Below the pieces are notes generated by a model. The model did not search any database. It worked only from the letters and a program-made list of their open reading frames with translations, and was not told the origin of the DNA. Positions 38,175 to 48,024 of a DNA stretch of 64,000 nucleotides are shown piece after piece; position 1 is the stretch's first letter; each line of letters starts with the position of its first letter. Location of the stretch: the NCBI RefSeq assembly GCF_016595495.1, contig NZ_JAENIM010000008.1, positions 62,001-126,000 on the forward strand, in the 5' to 3' direction. Both the position numbers and the translations under genes were made by a program. Origin of the DNA: Persicirhabdus sediminis (lineage in GTDB: Bacteria; Verrucomicrobiota; Verrucomicrobiia; Verrucomicrobiales; Akkermansiaceae).

Positions 38175-41100
38175 ATGTACCGTTCCATATCACTCGAAGA
38201 AGATTTAGCCCTGAAGCGCGTTATCACTGATCGCGGAAATTCTAACTCAGACAGATTCGACTGGCGTAAAGCGCTGGGCGATAAAGTGCCTGAGCGCGTG
38301 GCTCAAATCTGGGTGACTCGTGGACAGCAAGAAAGCGAACTTTGCCTCACCGAACTCGCTGAGACCATCGGTACTGCGCTGGCTAACTTGCTAGAATCTC
38401 GCAAGCAATCTGAGGAAGCCATCTACAGTGAAGAAAACTGCCTGTTTGTTTCTAACGTGGCTCATTCAGTTGCCAAGGCTCTGACGGATCAGGTGCAAGA
38501 CGGCGGCCAGCTGAGACTTTCTCAGCACGATCTATATTTGTTAATCGAGCGCGCATTGATTGAAAATGACGCACACGATGTAGCCAAGTCATTAGTCTTT
38601 ACACGTTCGCTAGAAAAGAATGGCGAAGTGATTGTTAGCGAGGAGCCACAGGAAATGCCTGTGCGTCTGATTCGCCGCAATGGCAAAGTCGTTCCATGGA
38701 GCCAGACAAAAATCGAGATTGCGGTGCGCAAGGCATTGCTCTCTATCAAAGAAGACCCAGAAGTAGCGGTAAAAGTAGCCGCGGGCGTGACTGAAAACAT
38801 CCGCCTCGGTGACCGCGCCTTTGCTCACATCGAGTACGTGCAAGATCTCGTGCAGGAAGAATTGATGCGTCAGGGGCTATTCAAAGCTGCTGAAGCCTAC
38901 ATTCTCTATCGTGCCCAGCGCGCACAGATGCGCATTGATGAAGCTCCAGTAGACGACCCTAACCAGGAGTCTATGGTGGTGGTGACTACCAAAGATGGAT
39001 CGACTGAATTTTGGGATGGCACAGAGCTCAAGCGCCGTATCGAGTTTGCCTCAATCGGTCTGGACCTATGTCTCAGCCCAGCGCAGATCGAGCAAGAACT
39101 ACGCCGTTCTGTGGGCGCGGAAATCACAGCAGCCGATCTCAAATCAACCATCACGCTGAATGCCAAATCACTCATCGAGCGTGATGCTGATTTTGCTAAA
39201 TTTGCCGGTCGCATTCTACTCAGCTACATCTATGAAGAAGTGCTCGGCTGGGATATCGTCAAAGACGGCATCAGCGGGCTGAAGGCTGTGCACCGTGAAG
39301 GGTTCAAAAAGTATATCCAATACACCGTCGGCATTAAGCGACTTTCTCCTAAACTGATAGAAAAGTACGACCTCAACAAACTGGCTGACGCGTTAGATCC
39401 AACAGCTGACCTCGACTTTGACTACCTCGGTGTGCAAACTCTCTACGATCGCTACCTGATCGTCGACAAAACTCAAGCGACTCCACGTCGATTAGAAACC
39501 CCACAGTTTTTCTGGATGCGTGTGGCCATGGGCCTATTCCGCGCTGAAAAAGAAAACCGTGATGAGTGGTGTATCCGCTTGTACTCACTCTACAAAGGTC
39601 GCCGCTTCTGCTCATCCACGCCTACCTTGTTTAACTCCGGCACACTGCACAGCCAGCTGTCATCATGCTACCTCTACAAGGTGGACGACTCTATCGAGAG
39701 CATCATGATTCGTGGCATTGCTGAGAATGCATTCCTATCAAAATGGGCTGGCGGGCTAGGTGGCTCATGGACAGCTGTGCGCGGCACTGGTGGTTACATC
39801 CAGGGCACTAACGGTGAGAGCCAAGGCATCATCCCATTCCTCAAGCTACACAACGATCAGTTAGTAGCTGTTAACCAAGGCGGTAAGCGCCGTGGCTCTG
39901 GCTGTGCCTACCTCGAGAGCTGGCACAACGACATCGAAGATTTCCTTGAGCTGCGCAAAAATACCGGCGACGAACGTCGTCGCTGTCACGACATGAACAC
40001 CGCTAACTGGATTCCAGATCTGTTCATGAAGCGCATGGAAGCTCGCCAAGGGTGGACACTTTTCCGCACTAACGATACGCCAGACCTTCACGACCTCTAC
40101 GGCAAAGCATTTGAGCTGCGCTACATCGAGTATGAAAAGTTAGCCCAAGAAGGAAAAATCTGGAGCAAGCAAATGCCAGCGATTGAGCTGTGGAAGGGCA
40201 TGCTGAAGATGATTTTCGAAACTGGCCACCCGTGGATTACATTCAAAGATCCATGTAACCTGCGCTCACCGCAAGATCACGCTGGTGTGATTCACAGCTC
40301 TAACCTGTGTACTGAAATCACCCTGAATACTTCGGACGAAGAAACCGCTGTGTGTAACCTAGGTTCCGTAGTTCTCGATAGCCACATCACGGCTGATGGA
40401 TCGCTCGATCACGAATTGCTCAAGGAGACCATCACCGTTGCTATCCGCGCGCTGGATAATGTGATCGATATTAATTTCTACCCAACAGAAGCCGCTAGAA
40501 CAGCTAACAGCCGTCACCGTCCTATCGGACTTGGTGTGATGGGGCTGCAAAATGCCTTGTACAAAAAGGGCCTAGCCTTTGCTAGCGACGCAGCTGTTGA
40601 CTTCAACGATGAGTTTATGGAGGCGATTGCCTACTACGCCTACAATGCCTCATCAGATCTAGCTGGCGAACAGGGAACTTATTCTAGCTACAAAGGATCT
40701 AAGTGGGATCGCGGTCTCTTGCCGCAAGATACTGTTGATATGCTAGAAGAAGAACGTGGGGTGAAAATCGACGTGCCTCGCGGTAGCAAGATGGACTGGA
40801 CGCACCTGCGTGAGAAGATTGCCAAGCAAGGCATGCGCAACTCTAACGTGCTCGCCATCGCTCCTACGGCAACCATCTCCAACATCATGGGAACTACTCC
40901 GTGTATCGAGCCTAACTACAAGAATCTCTATGTGAAGAGCAACTTGTCTGGTGACTTCATCGTGCTCAACCGTCACCTGGTAGAAGACCTGAAAAAAGAA
41001 GACCTGTGGAACCAAGACATGCTCGACCAGCTGAAGTACTTCGACGGCGAGCTAAGCGAAATTGAAGGCATCCCTGACCACCTCAAGGAGAAACACAAGA

Positions 41101-41441
41101 CGGTCTTTGGCGTTGGCTACGAGGCGATTGTTAATGCAGCTGCTAGACGCCAGAAGTGGATCGACCAATCACAGTCGGTCAACTTGTTCCTCGCTGAGCC
41201 AGACATGAAAACGCTCAGCCACATGTACCGCCGCGCGTGGCACACCGGACTGAAAACTACTTATTACTTGCGTACTCTGCAGGCGTCTAACATTGAGAAG
41301 GCGACTGTGGGTAACAAAAAGGAAATGCGAGGAGTGGTCGGCAGTGGAGCCGCAGCAGCCAAACAATATACCGCAGCAGAAGTGAAAGCCTGCAGCATCG
41401 AAGCTATGATGAATGGCGAAGAATGCGAAGCCTGCCAGTAA
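38175..41441 (+). CDS. nrdA: Ribonucleotide reductase alpha subunit with repeated ATP cones
   Basis: 1088 residues. The first 350 residues are regulatory: a clear ATP cone starts at VRLIRRNGKVVPWSQTKIEIA, a second, weaker one at VVVTTKDGSTEFWDGTELKRR, and the first 150 residues look like a further degenerate copy. The catalytic barrel has LHSQLSSCYLY (first cysteine), SSNLCTEITLN (thiyl Cys and Glu), AVCNLGSV (second cysteine of the pair) and APTATISNIMG. The C-terminal shuttle cysteines are GEECEACQ. It works with the NrdB at 36564; the multi-cone layout is that of Chlamydia-type enzymes. Confidence 0.95.
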   Translation: MYRSISLEEDLALKRVITDRGNSNSDRFDWRKALGDKVPERVAQIWVTRGQQESELCLTELAETIGTALANLLESRKQSEEAIYSEENCLFVSNVAHSVAKALTDQVQDGGQLRLSQHDLYLLIERALIENDAHDVAKSLVFTRSLEKNGEVIVSEEPQEMPVRLIRRNGKVVPWSQTKIEIAVRKALLSIKEDPEVAVKVAAGVTENIRLGDRAFAHIEYVQDLVQEELMRQGLFKAAEAYILYRAQRAQMRIDEAPVDDPNQESMVVVTTKDGSTEFWDGTELKRRIEFASIGLDLCLSPAQIEQELRRSVGAEITAADLKSTITLNAKSLIERDADFAKFAGRILLSYIYEEVLGWDIVKDGISGLKAVHREGFKKYIQYTVGIKRLSPKLIEKYDLNKLADALDPTADLDFDYLGVQTLYDRYLIVDKTQATPRRLETPQFFWMRVAMGLFRAEKENRDEWCIRLYSLYKGRRFCSSTPTLFNSGTLHSQLSSCYLYKVDDSIESIMIRGIAENAFLSKWAGGLGGSWTAVRGTGGYIQGTNGESQGIIPFLKLHNDQLVAVNQGGKRRGSGCAYLESWHNDIEDFLELRKNTGDERRRCHDMNTANWIPDLFMKRMEARQGWTLFRTNDTPDLHDLYGKAFELRYIEYEKLAQEGKIWSKQMPAIELWKGMLKMIFETGHPWITFKDPCNLRSPQDHAGVIHSSNLCTEITLNTSDEETAVCNLGSVVLDSHITADGSLDHELLKETITVAIRALDNVIDINFYPTEAARTANSRHRPIGLGVMGLQNALYKKGLAFASDAAVDFNDEFMEAIAYYAYNASSDLAGEQGTYSSYKGSKWDRGLLPQDTVDMLEEERGVKIDVPRGSKMDWTHLREKIAKQGMRNSNVLAIAPTATISNIMGTTPCIEPNYKNLYVKSNLSGDFIVLNRHLVEDLKKEDLWNQDMLDQLKYFDGELSEIEGIPDHLKEKHKTVFGVGYEAIVNAAARRQKWIDQSQSVNLFLAEPDMKTLSHMYRRAWHTGLKTTYYLRTLQASNIEKATVGNKKEMRGVVGSGAAAAKQYTAAEVKACSIEAMMNGEECEACQ

Positions 41442-41459
41442 GAGGTCAGACTTATATAT

Positions 41460-43508
41460 ATGGACCCAATAATTAAAGCAACGATCGCAGCTGGCGTTCC
41501 TTATGCGGTGAATATCATAAGAGATATTCTAGAGAAAGTTCCTAACATTGCAGGTAAGGGAAGAGCAGCAAAGAAGAGGAGGAATGATCTTGAAGATAGG
41601 TTAAACAAGTATCTATCAAATTTATATGGTACTTGTAGCTATCTTCAAACTATAGCTTTTGCCAGTAATCCGAAACCACTGGAAGATCTTTATATTCCGA
41701 CTAGTTTGGTGCATGTAAGTGGGGAAGAGCTCCTTATTGATAAACTAACGAATATATTTGAAAAGTCTTCAACAGTTGCCGTGTTTGATTCAGCTGGTAT
41801 GGGGAAATCTACGATCGTTAAGAGGTTAGTTTTGAATGAAATTGTATCTGCTAACAGTTTGCCGGTTTTGTTTGAGCTTAGATCTTTTAGAGAAAATGAC
41901 AAGTTGGAAGAGGAGCTCCTTAAGCTATTAAAAATACAAGGTTTGTTGCCAGACGAGGGACTCATTTTTGTTGATTACCCTGTGTCTATTTATTTAGATG
42001 GACTAGATGAGGCCCCCGCTGACTTAGCGGCAGAGATAACGAGACAATTATTGGCATTTCATGAGAAATATCCACGAGTGCGAATTCTCGTCAGCTCAAG
42101 AAGACAAACTGAAATCTCAGTTCTGTTGAGCTTTTATTGCTATGGAGTGAAGAATCTAACTGACCAGCAGGCGTTTGAGCTAATTGAGCGATATGATGAA
42201 GGAGGGGATTTAAGTAAATCACTAATTAAGGCTATAAAGGAATCTAGTTTTCCTAAAATCAGAGCATATCTGAGCAACCCTCTATACGTATCATTATTAT
42301 TTTGTGCTTATCGACATAAACCATCGTTACCTCAAAAAATGAGTATTTTTTATGAGCGTGTATATGCGGCGCTTTTTGATCAACACGACTTAACTAAATC
42401 TGCTGACTATACCCATTCGTTGAAGACTGGTCTAGATTCAAGAGAGTTTATGTTAGTCTTGAGGAAGTTGGCTTTCAAATGCGTATTGGATGGGTATAGG
42501 GTCGAGTATTCAAAAATCGATTTCGAAGAGAAGGTCTCAAGTGTTGTCAAATCTATCGAATACCATAAGATTAAAGTTTCTGATTTTCTCCGGGATAGTA
42601 CAGTTGCCGTACCGCTTTTTATAGACGATGGTCATACTGTTAGATGGGCCCACAAATCACTCATGGAGTATTTCGCAGCTCTGTTTATTTGTTACGACAC
42701 AGAAAACAAAGACGGGGAGTTTATGCTTAAACTAGTTCAAGACAGCAATGCTTATAAGTATAAACATATTTTAGAAATGTGTGCAGATGTGAAATATCCA
42801 AGTTTTCGAAAAACTGTAGCTAAGTACGTATTAGGTGACTATGTCCGACACTGCGACTCTAAATATCAAACGATAAGCAATAGGAGGATCAAAAAGCCTG
42901 ATGTTCTAAGTAGAGTTCAAGCAACATATGGCATTAAGGCTTTCCTAATGCTAAGCAACGAACTTTCAGTATCTAAAATTAGCTCAGGAGGTCTTTCAAT
43001 TAAGCTGCCTTGGAAGAATGGAACTGTAGCTAATGAGGTTGCTCCACAAGGCAATTGTTCCAAGACTGAGCAGCAAAATATTGGGGTAGAGGGATTGGTG
43101 GGAATGCTATCTAAGATCTGTGATCCTGATTGTAATAATAAAAACTGGTTTCCTGCGATGAATCTTCAAGTTGATGATGAGGTTGGCTTGCTGTGCTTTA
43201 AGAAAGAATCGGTTAACAGATGGTTACTTAGGGTCATAGCTGAGAAGGAATCTAGTGAGGAATCTTCTATAATTGAAATTACGCCAGACGTAGCACTAGG
43301 GAATTTGAGTATTTCTAAAGGTACGTTTTACAAAATAACTGATGATCCTAAAGAAAAGTACAATAATTCGACCAATTTTAAATTGGTAACTGGGGTTTTA
43401 GGTGACGGGCTATGTGTGACTATAGCTGAAGCCAAATCAATACTCGAAAGTATAGAGGCTGACACGAGTTCCACAGATTTAGCTGCTATGTTAGAAGCAA
43501 TAGGCTAA
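41460..43508 (+). CDS. NACHT-type STAND NTPase, candidate defence protein
   Basis: 682 residues. An N-terminal helical region (1-100) precedes a NACHT module: Walker A VFDSAGMGKSTIVKRL (about 108-122), Walker B VSIYLDGLDEAPADL (about 175-189), sensor VRILVSSRRQTE, and a winged-helix part with WAHKSLMEYFAALFICY. The C-terminal 230 residues match nothing I recognise and lack evident leucine-rich or TPR repeats. Bacterial NACHT proteins of this size act in anti-phage defence. It begins 18 bp after nrdA but is visibly more AT-rich, suggesting insertion. No effector domain is recognised. Confidence 0.8.
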   Translation: MDPIIKATIAAGVPYAVNIIRDILEKVPNIAGKGRAAKKRRNDLEDRLNKYLSNLYGTCSYLQTIAFASNPKPLEDLYIPTSLVHVSGEELLIDKLTNIFEKSSTVAVFDSAGMGKSTIVKRLVLNEIVSANSLPVLFELRSFRENDKLEEELLKLLKIQGLLPDEGLIFVDYPVSIYLDGLDEAPADLAAEITRQLLAFHEKYPRVRILVSSRRQTEISVLLSFYCYGVKNLTDQQAFELIERYDEGGDLSKSLIKAIKESSFPKIRAYLSNPLYVSLLFCAYRHKPSLPQKMSIFYERVYAALFDQHDLTKSADYTHSLKTGLDSREFMLVLRKLAFKCVLDGYRVEYSKIDFEEKVSSVVKSIEYHKIKVSDFLRDSTVAVPLFIDDGHTVRWAHKSLMEYFAALFICYDTENKDGEFMLKLVQDSNAYKYKHILEMCADVKYPSFRKTVAKYVLGDYVRHCDSKYQTISNRRIKKPDVLSRVQATYGIKAFLMLSNELSVSKISSGGLSIKLPWKNGTVANEVAPQGNCSKTEQQNIGVEGLVGMLSKICDPDCNNKNWFPAMNLQVDDEVGLLCFKKESVNRWLLRVIAEKESSEESSIIEITPDVALGNLSISKGTFYKITDDPKEKYNNSTNFKLVTGVLGDGLCVTIAEAKSILESIEADTSSTDLAAMLEAIG

Positions 43509-43604
43509 TTTAAATTTGATGTATTATAGCTCAAATAATTTGGTAGTAGAGACTTCTAATGAAGTTGTTGTAAGAATTATTTTAAGGCATAAGTGAGTTC
43601 TTTT

Positions 43605-44072
43605 TTATTTACCGGCTAGTCTGTTATCGATGATGAAGTGGTCGCGAGTCTCTAGCTGGAGCTGTGAGAACTCCGGGTGGGCGGGATTGATGAGGTAGTT
43701 CCAGCCGTCTTCGATGATCACCGATGGGACTTTGAGCACGACATTCCATTGGTCGTGGACAAATTGCTCGCCGACGTCACGCGTCCACGAGCAGTCCATT
43801 TGCCAGTTTTTTGGCATGCTAACGATGTCAGCTAGCGAGCTGTGTAGTTCTTCGGGCATTTTGGCGATGCCGTGTGCGTATTTACCTATCAGCTGGATCA
43901 GGCCGACGTGGACGGATATTTCCAGCGCTGCTAGAGCGGGGTGCTCTGCGGCGTAGAGAATATTTGTACCCGCATGATTCCAGCGGCTGGCTTCAGCCGT
44001 TTCAGCTGGCACATAGCCAAACCAGCAGCTGTCCTTGAACCTCTTGGGCACCAGCCTGTGAATGGTTAGCAT
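43605..44072 (-). CDS. RES-domain toxin
   Basis: 155 residues. The Arg, Glu and Ser hallmarks of the RES fold are Arg30 in EASRWNHAGTNILYAAEH, Glu51 in LAALEISVHVG, and Ser117 in VPSVIIEDGWNYLINPAHPEF. RES toxins consume NAD+ or ADP-ribosylate targets and are blocked by a Xre/DUF2384 antitoxin, which is encoded 6 bp upstream. Length is typical. Confidence 0.9.
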   Translation of the reverse strand: MLTIHRLVPKRFKDSCWFGYVPAETAEASRWNHAGTNILYAAEHPALAALEISVHVGLIQLIGKYAHGIAKMPEELHSSLADIVSMPKNWQMDCSWTRDVGEQFVHDQWNVVLKVPSVIIEDGWNYLINPAHPEFSQLQLETRDHFIIDNRLAGK

Positions 44073-44078
44073 GGCTAG

Positions 44079-44513
44079 TTAGGCAAATACACCTTGTTGG
44101 ATTTTGCGCAGCTCCTGAATGACTTTGGTCGTTCCTGGCTCGTGCAATAAGATATGAGCTGGAATGCCTGCTAGCTCGGCGCTTGGGTATTTCAGCCACA
44201 GCTCAGCGTCCTCTTCACTATCAAAGGTCTGATAGGCGGTATTGATGGCACTTAAAATGCGGTAAATTTTTTCAGAGCTGATTTGGCTGATTGAGCTATT
44301 GGGCGTGCGCTTTAGCCGTGCGTAGGTACTCAGCGAGATTCCCAAGGCAGAGGCCATTTCTTGGTCGGTACAGGCCAGTTTTTGTTTGATGTTCTCAACC
44401 AAAGTAAATGCCAATCCCTGCTGCAGGGTAGCTGAAGACATGTCATGGGTATCAGACCAATGAGCGTGAGCTTTCTGAGTTCTTCTGATTTGGATTTTTT
44501 CTTTGAGAGCCAT
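44079..44513 (-). CDS. Xre / DUF2384 antitoxin of the RES pair
   Basis: 144 residues. A helix-turn-helix (CTDQEMASALGISLSTYARLKR) precedes the MbcA/ParS/Xre toxin-binding domain (DAELWLKYPSAELAGIPAHI, ending QELRKIQQGVFA). First gene of the toxin-antitoxin pair. Such antitoxins usually repress their own promoter. TGTCAAATGACA at 44557-44568 upstream is a candidate operator, and TGTCATTTGA follows at 44580. Confidence 0.9.
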   Translation of the reverse strand: MALKEKIQIRRTQKAHAHWSDTHDMSSATLQQGLAFTLVENIKQKLACTDQEMASALGISLSTYARLKRTPNSSISQISSEKIYRILSAINTAYQTFDSEEDAELWLKYPSAELAGIPAHILLHEPGTTKVIQELRKIQQGVFA

Positions 44514-44581
44514 AAGCGGAGCTGTAAGTTAATCTAGTCTGCATCAGCTATCAGGGTGTGTCAAATGACAATATTGTACTG

Positions 44582-44992
44582 TCATTTGATGTTTTGGTGG
44601 CCTGCCGCCATGCATTTCTGTAGTAGCCAGCCAATGAAGATGCCGGTGCTATAGCAGATGAGGTCGCTGGCGAGAAATCCACGGCCAAAGACTAGCGCGC
44701 CGATGGTATGGCTGCGGATGGCATTGGCCCAGTCGGCTTGATAGAGCTGGGAGAATTCGATGGCAAAACAGAAGGCCAGCGCGGCGAGGGCAATTTTCCA
44801 GCTGGCTGAGCGGGGCGCAACAAAGGCAAATGCCCAGAAGATCATCAATGCCCACAGTGTATCGCCAGCGTATGTTGCTAGAAAACTCGGTCGCGGCATG
44901 TAGCTGGATCTCGTGAGTAAACCTGCTGTGATTGTTAGGATCGTGAGTGCGAAATAGATCCACCTGAGTTTTGTATGAGCGGTGAGCATCAT
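44582..44992 (-). CDS. DUF2809 family membrane protein
   Basis: 136 residues, four membrane spans. The family motif YAGDTLWALMIFWAFAFVAP is clear, together with CFAIEFSQLYQADWANAIRSHTIG and the C-terminal DLICYSTGIFIGWLL. DUF2809 proteins are VanZ-like in layout; function unknown. The stop codon lies at the edge of the antitoxin promoter region. Confidence 0.85.
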   Translation of the reverse strand: MMLTAHTKLRWIYFALTILTITAGLLTRSSYMPRPSFLATYAGDTLWALMIFWAFAFVAPRSASWKIALAALAFCFAIEFSQLYQADWANAIRSHTIGALVFGRGFLASDLICYSTGIFIGWLLQKCMAAGHQNIK

Positions 44993-45059
44993 GGCTTTAG
45001 ATGACTAGCTGACTGGTATGTTCATATTTAATGACTAAGGGCTGGCTGATAGAGCACAA

Positions 45060-45092
45060 AAAAAAAGCCCGGGCGGTGTGCCCGAGCTTTAC
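45060..45092 (-). terminator. Intrinsic terminator after GH89 gene
   Basis: AGCCCGGGC / GCCCGAGCT with a 5-nt loop (one mismatch), followed on the minus strand by nine or more T. Confidence 0.8.
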
Positions 45093-45108
45093 TGAATGAT
45101 TCGAGAAA

Positions 45109-47733
45109 TTAATCGATACGGAAGTGGTAGCGACCTTCTGTTGGGCCGGAGGCAGATGCCTTAGCATCGAACTTGATCTCGTAGCTAGCGCCCATTGCGT
45201 GCTGATTGATGGAGAATTTATAAGTAGTTTGCTTATCGTCATTTTTATCAGCAGCTAGAGCTGTGCCTTCGCTAACAAGAAGACCGTTTTCGTAGAGCTT
45301 GAGGTTTTTCAGAGCTGGGGAAGGACCGAAACTAGTAACCACACTGAAGATATAATCACCTTGGCCTGTGATGTTTTCTGTCACATCTATCGTTACAGGC
45401 TTGAACTTGTTAGTGTAGCTTTTCTTTGCCCATGTAGCTACTTCTATACCTAAATCAGGGTGTACAAGTGCTGGGTATTCTGGAGCGTGATCAGGCAGTG
45501 CCATCAGCTGGCTAGAGTATTTATTGAACAATGATTGTGCAATTTCACGGCTGTCACCAATTGCTTCGCTAGAGAGTTTTGGTGGGTTAGCACAATAGGC
45601 CATTTCAAAATCAGCCATCTTGCTATGGATGTCATCACCACGGAAGCTTGCTCGCCCGTAGCTGTCGTTAGGTGGGTCTGCGTATCTTTCACCAGCGGCT
45701 AATTTCGCATCGAGCTCTTTGATCCATAGTTTCCAGCGCTCTTGGTAGAATGTGGAAATCAGGCCGCCCCATTCGCGCCACGCGTAGTCGTAGAGTGAGT
45801 TGTCCGGATTGTCAGTTCCCCAAATTGTTGGGAGAGTGGCAGCAGTGGTATTGTAGTAGGCTCTCTCTTCATCGTTAGTGGCCCAGTCCATGGCGTCTTT
45901 TTGCCACACACCCATGAGCATCTGTGGGCAGCTACTTACCAGTTTGTCGATGTCGCCAATCAACTCGACCATCTCTTGGCCAACTTGATTGAGCTTTTCT
46001 CGATCACCTGCTTCAAATGCTTTTGTTAGCTCAACTTGTTGGTAAGCAACTAAGTTAGACAGTGACTGGCGAGAAACGTCAACGAGGTCGAACTGGAAGC
46101 CTGCTGACTGCATAGCGGCTGGGTCAACTGCGAGCAGTTGCTGCCAAGCGCGCGCGAGTAATTTGCTATCGTAGGTGTAGCTACGAGCATAGGACTTATT
46201 CGGGCCTGCACTAATGGGTCTGAGCCCTGGACGTCCAGCTAACATGGATGAGTAACCAAATCCCCCCATGCTGTAGGGTCCATCTAGCAGGTATTGCCAA
46301 GCTTTCTCAGCAGCAGCACTTTTCAGCCCGTAGCGACGTTGGGTGTATTTATTGAGCCACTGCTTGAGGTCGATCGCTCCTTCGGCCCAATTCATCTCTA
46401 ACGCGAGATGATAGTTAACCGGGTTATCATTGATGCCCTCTGTCCAGTTACCCACCCCAACGCAGTATTCAGAACGTTTTCTCACCGTGCTGTAGAGGTC
46501 TTGAGCGACTACTTCGAGGTCGCCGTGCATGAATGTTCTGCCACCAAAGTTATTCAGTTGTCCCTGAGTGAATGGGTAGCCCCAATCGGCTAATTTCTCC
46601 CAGCGGTTACCATGCAAGTTCATGATGAGCAGCTTGTCTTTGGCTACAGCTTTAGCGATTGGCTCACGAAGTGACCATGTCTGCATAACCCAAGTCGCGT
46701 TAGGGTCAACGGAGGTAAATAGAGCGGAAATCGATTTGCCGACCTTGGCAAGGTATTCGTCACCTTGGACAGGAGGTGAACCTTCGTGGAAAGGGTCACT
46801 CATGTAGTAGCCAGCTGTGCCTAGCAACTTAATCTGGTTATTGAGGTAGATGGCTCCAAACTTATTAAATAGTGGGTCCATTGGGTCTAGCTGAGCTGCT
46901 GGGTCGAAGCTTCCGCGTGCCCAGCCGTGTTTTAGATCAACTCTAGCATCTGGAAATTTCTCTTTGAATAGACGTGGAACGTGACCGCTGAATCCGTGAA
47001 CGATAGGTGTCATGCCTAAGCTCATCTGGCGGTCCATGATTTGCTTGCCTAAAACAATGTGACTGTCGATATAGCTTTTTGGAATTGGGCCGCCTGTGCC
47101 TTCGAGGTTGCTCATCCACTGCCAGTTTAGGTAGGTAGGTGCGGCAATGAATTCTCTAGCTTCTTGATCTGTAAAGCCAACTTCTAGCAGACTGTGGTAC
47201 CAAACACCCTCTACGCCGACAATAGCAAGCGGCATATTGACGCCGTGCATGGCTAGGATATCGATCATTTTCTGCCAGCGGTCCCAGTTCCACCAAGTCG
47301 CTGTGTAGTTGAATGTGCAGTAATTGAAGAAGTGTCTAATCTTGCGTGGGTTCACTACTCGTACTTTTTCAGTAGGTATCGGAAGGGTAGCTGGAAGGGC
47401 CATCTGGTCGCCCCACAGTGAGTAGAGCACATTGCAGTAGTCACCGAGGTAGCGGTTATACGCGGAGGCAATGCTGATGCCATTATTTCCTCGCAGCACG
47501 ATTTTGCCATCTTTGCTGTCTAGTTCATAGACATCTAACCCGTCAGCAGCTGGGATGATTTCCAGTTCAAACCTATCGACCAGGCTTGGCGTTACGCGTT
47601 TAATTAGCTCGTGAGCAGCCTGTTGCTGTCCAGCGCTGTCTTGTTGCGCCTGAGCTGTTGATAGGCTTATGGCTGCCAAGACAATCAGCGCACTGATTAT
47701 TTTGCTAAGTCCTAGGATGTATGATTTTAACAT
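45109..47733 (-). CDS. GH89 alpha-N-acetylglucosaminidase
   Basis: 874 residues from ATG 47733; the frame is open for 20 codons more. A signal peptide (IISALIVLAAISLSTAQA) sends it out of the cytoplasm. The N-terminal NAGLU domain is followed by the barrel: FNYCTFNYTATWWNWDRWQKM, LAIVGVEGVWYHSLLEVGFT, GMTPIVHGFSGHVPRLF and WNWDRW-type aromatic motifs, and then the helical C-terminal domain. GH89 removes terminal alpha-GlcNAc, as in heparan sulfate and mucin glycans. The last 90 residues form a separate beta domain. It fits functionally with the sulfatases. Confidence 0.93.
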   Translation of the reverse strand: MLKSYILGLSKIISALIVLAAISLSTAQAQQDSAGQQQAAHELIKRVTPSLVDRFELEIIPAADGLDVYELDSKDGKIVLRGNNGISIASAYNRYLGDYCNVLYSLWGDQMALPATLPIPTEKVRVVNPRKIRHFFNYCTFNYTATWWNWDRWQKMIDILAMHGVNMPLAIVGVEGVWYHSLLEVGFTDQEAREFIAAPTYLNWQWMSNLEGTGGPIPKSYIDSHIVLGKQIMDRQMSLGMTPIVHGFSGHVPRLFKEKFPDARVDLKHGWARGSFDPAAQLDPMDPLFNKFGAIYLNNQIKLLGTAGYYMSDPFHEGSPPVQGDEYLAKVGKSISALFTSVDPNATWVMQTWSLREPIAKAVAKDKLLIMNLHGNRWEKLADWGYPFTQGQLNNFGGRTFMHGDLEVVAQDLYSTVRKRSEYCVGVGNWTEGINDNPVNYHLALEMNWAEGAIDLKQWLNKYTQRRYGLKSAAAEKAWQYLLDGPYSMGGFGYSSMLAGRPGLRPISAGPNKSYARSYTYDSKLLARAWQQLLAVDPAAMQSAGFQFDLVDVSRQSLSNLVAYQQVELTKAFEAGDREKLNQVGQEMVELIGDIDKLVSSCPQMLMGVWQKDAMDWATNDEERAYYNTTAATLPTIWGTDNPDNSLYDYAWREWGGLISTFYQERWKLWIKELDAKLAAGERYADPPNDSYGRASFRGDDIHSKMADFEMAYCANPPKLSSEAIGDSREIAQSLFNKYSSQLMALPDHAPEYPALVHPDLGIEVATWAKKSYTNKFKPVTIDVTENITGQGDYIFSVVTSFGPSPALKNLKLYENGLLVSEGTALAADKNDDKQTTYKFSINQHAMGASYEIKFDAKASASGPTEGRYHFRID

Positions 47734-48024
47734 GTTAGTAGCGTCCAGCTGCTGCTGGCAGGTGTTGTTCATAATAAAATACGCGTGTGACATGCGATTT
47801 TTACAGGTGCCAAGACGGCGTAATTAACATTGCTGCGGCTCTTTTAACAACGGCAGCAGATTGATTTGGCTGGGGTGTTTTGCTAGGTGTGAAGGCAAAA
47901 GAACTGCAGGTGAAAGGATTGTGAGAGGTGTGGGTTTGTTGTGTGATAGATCTATCAGATTGCATGACTTGAGAAAACTTGTTGCTCGAGATTGTGGCAC
48001 ATCCAGTGCTATGTTGGTGGTGCT

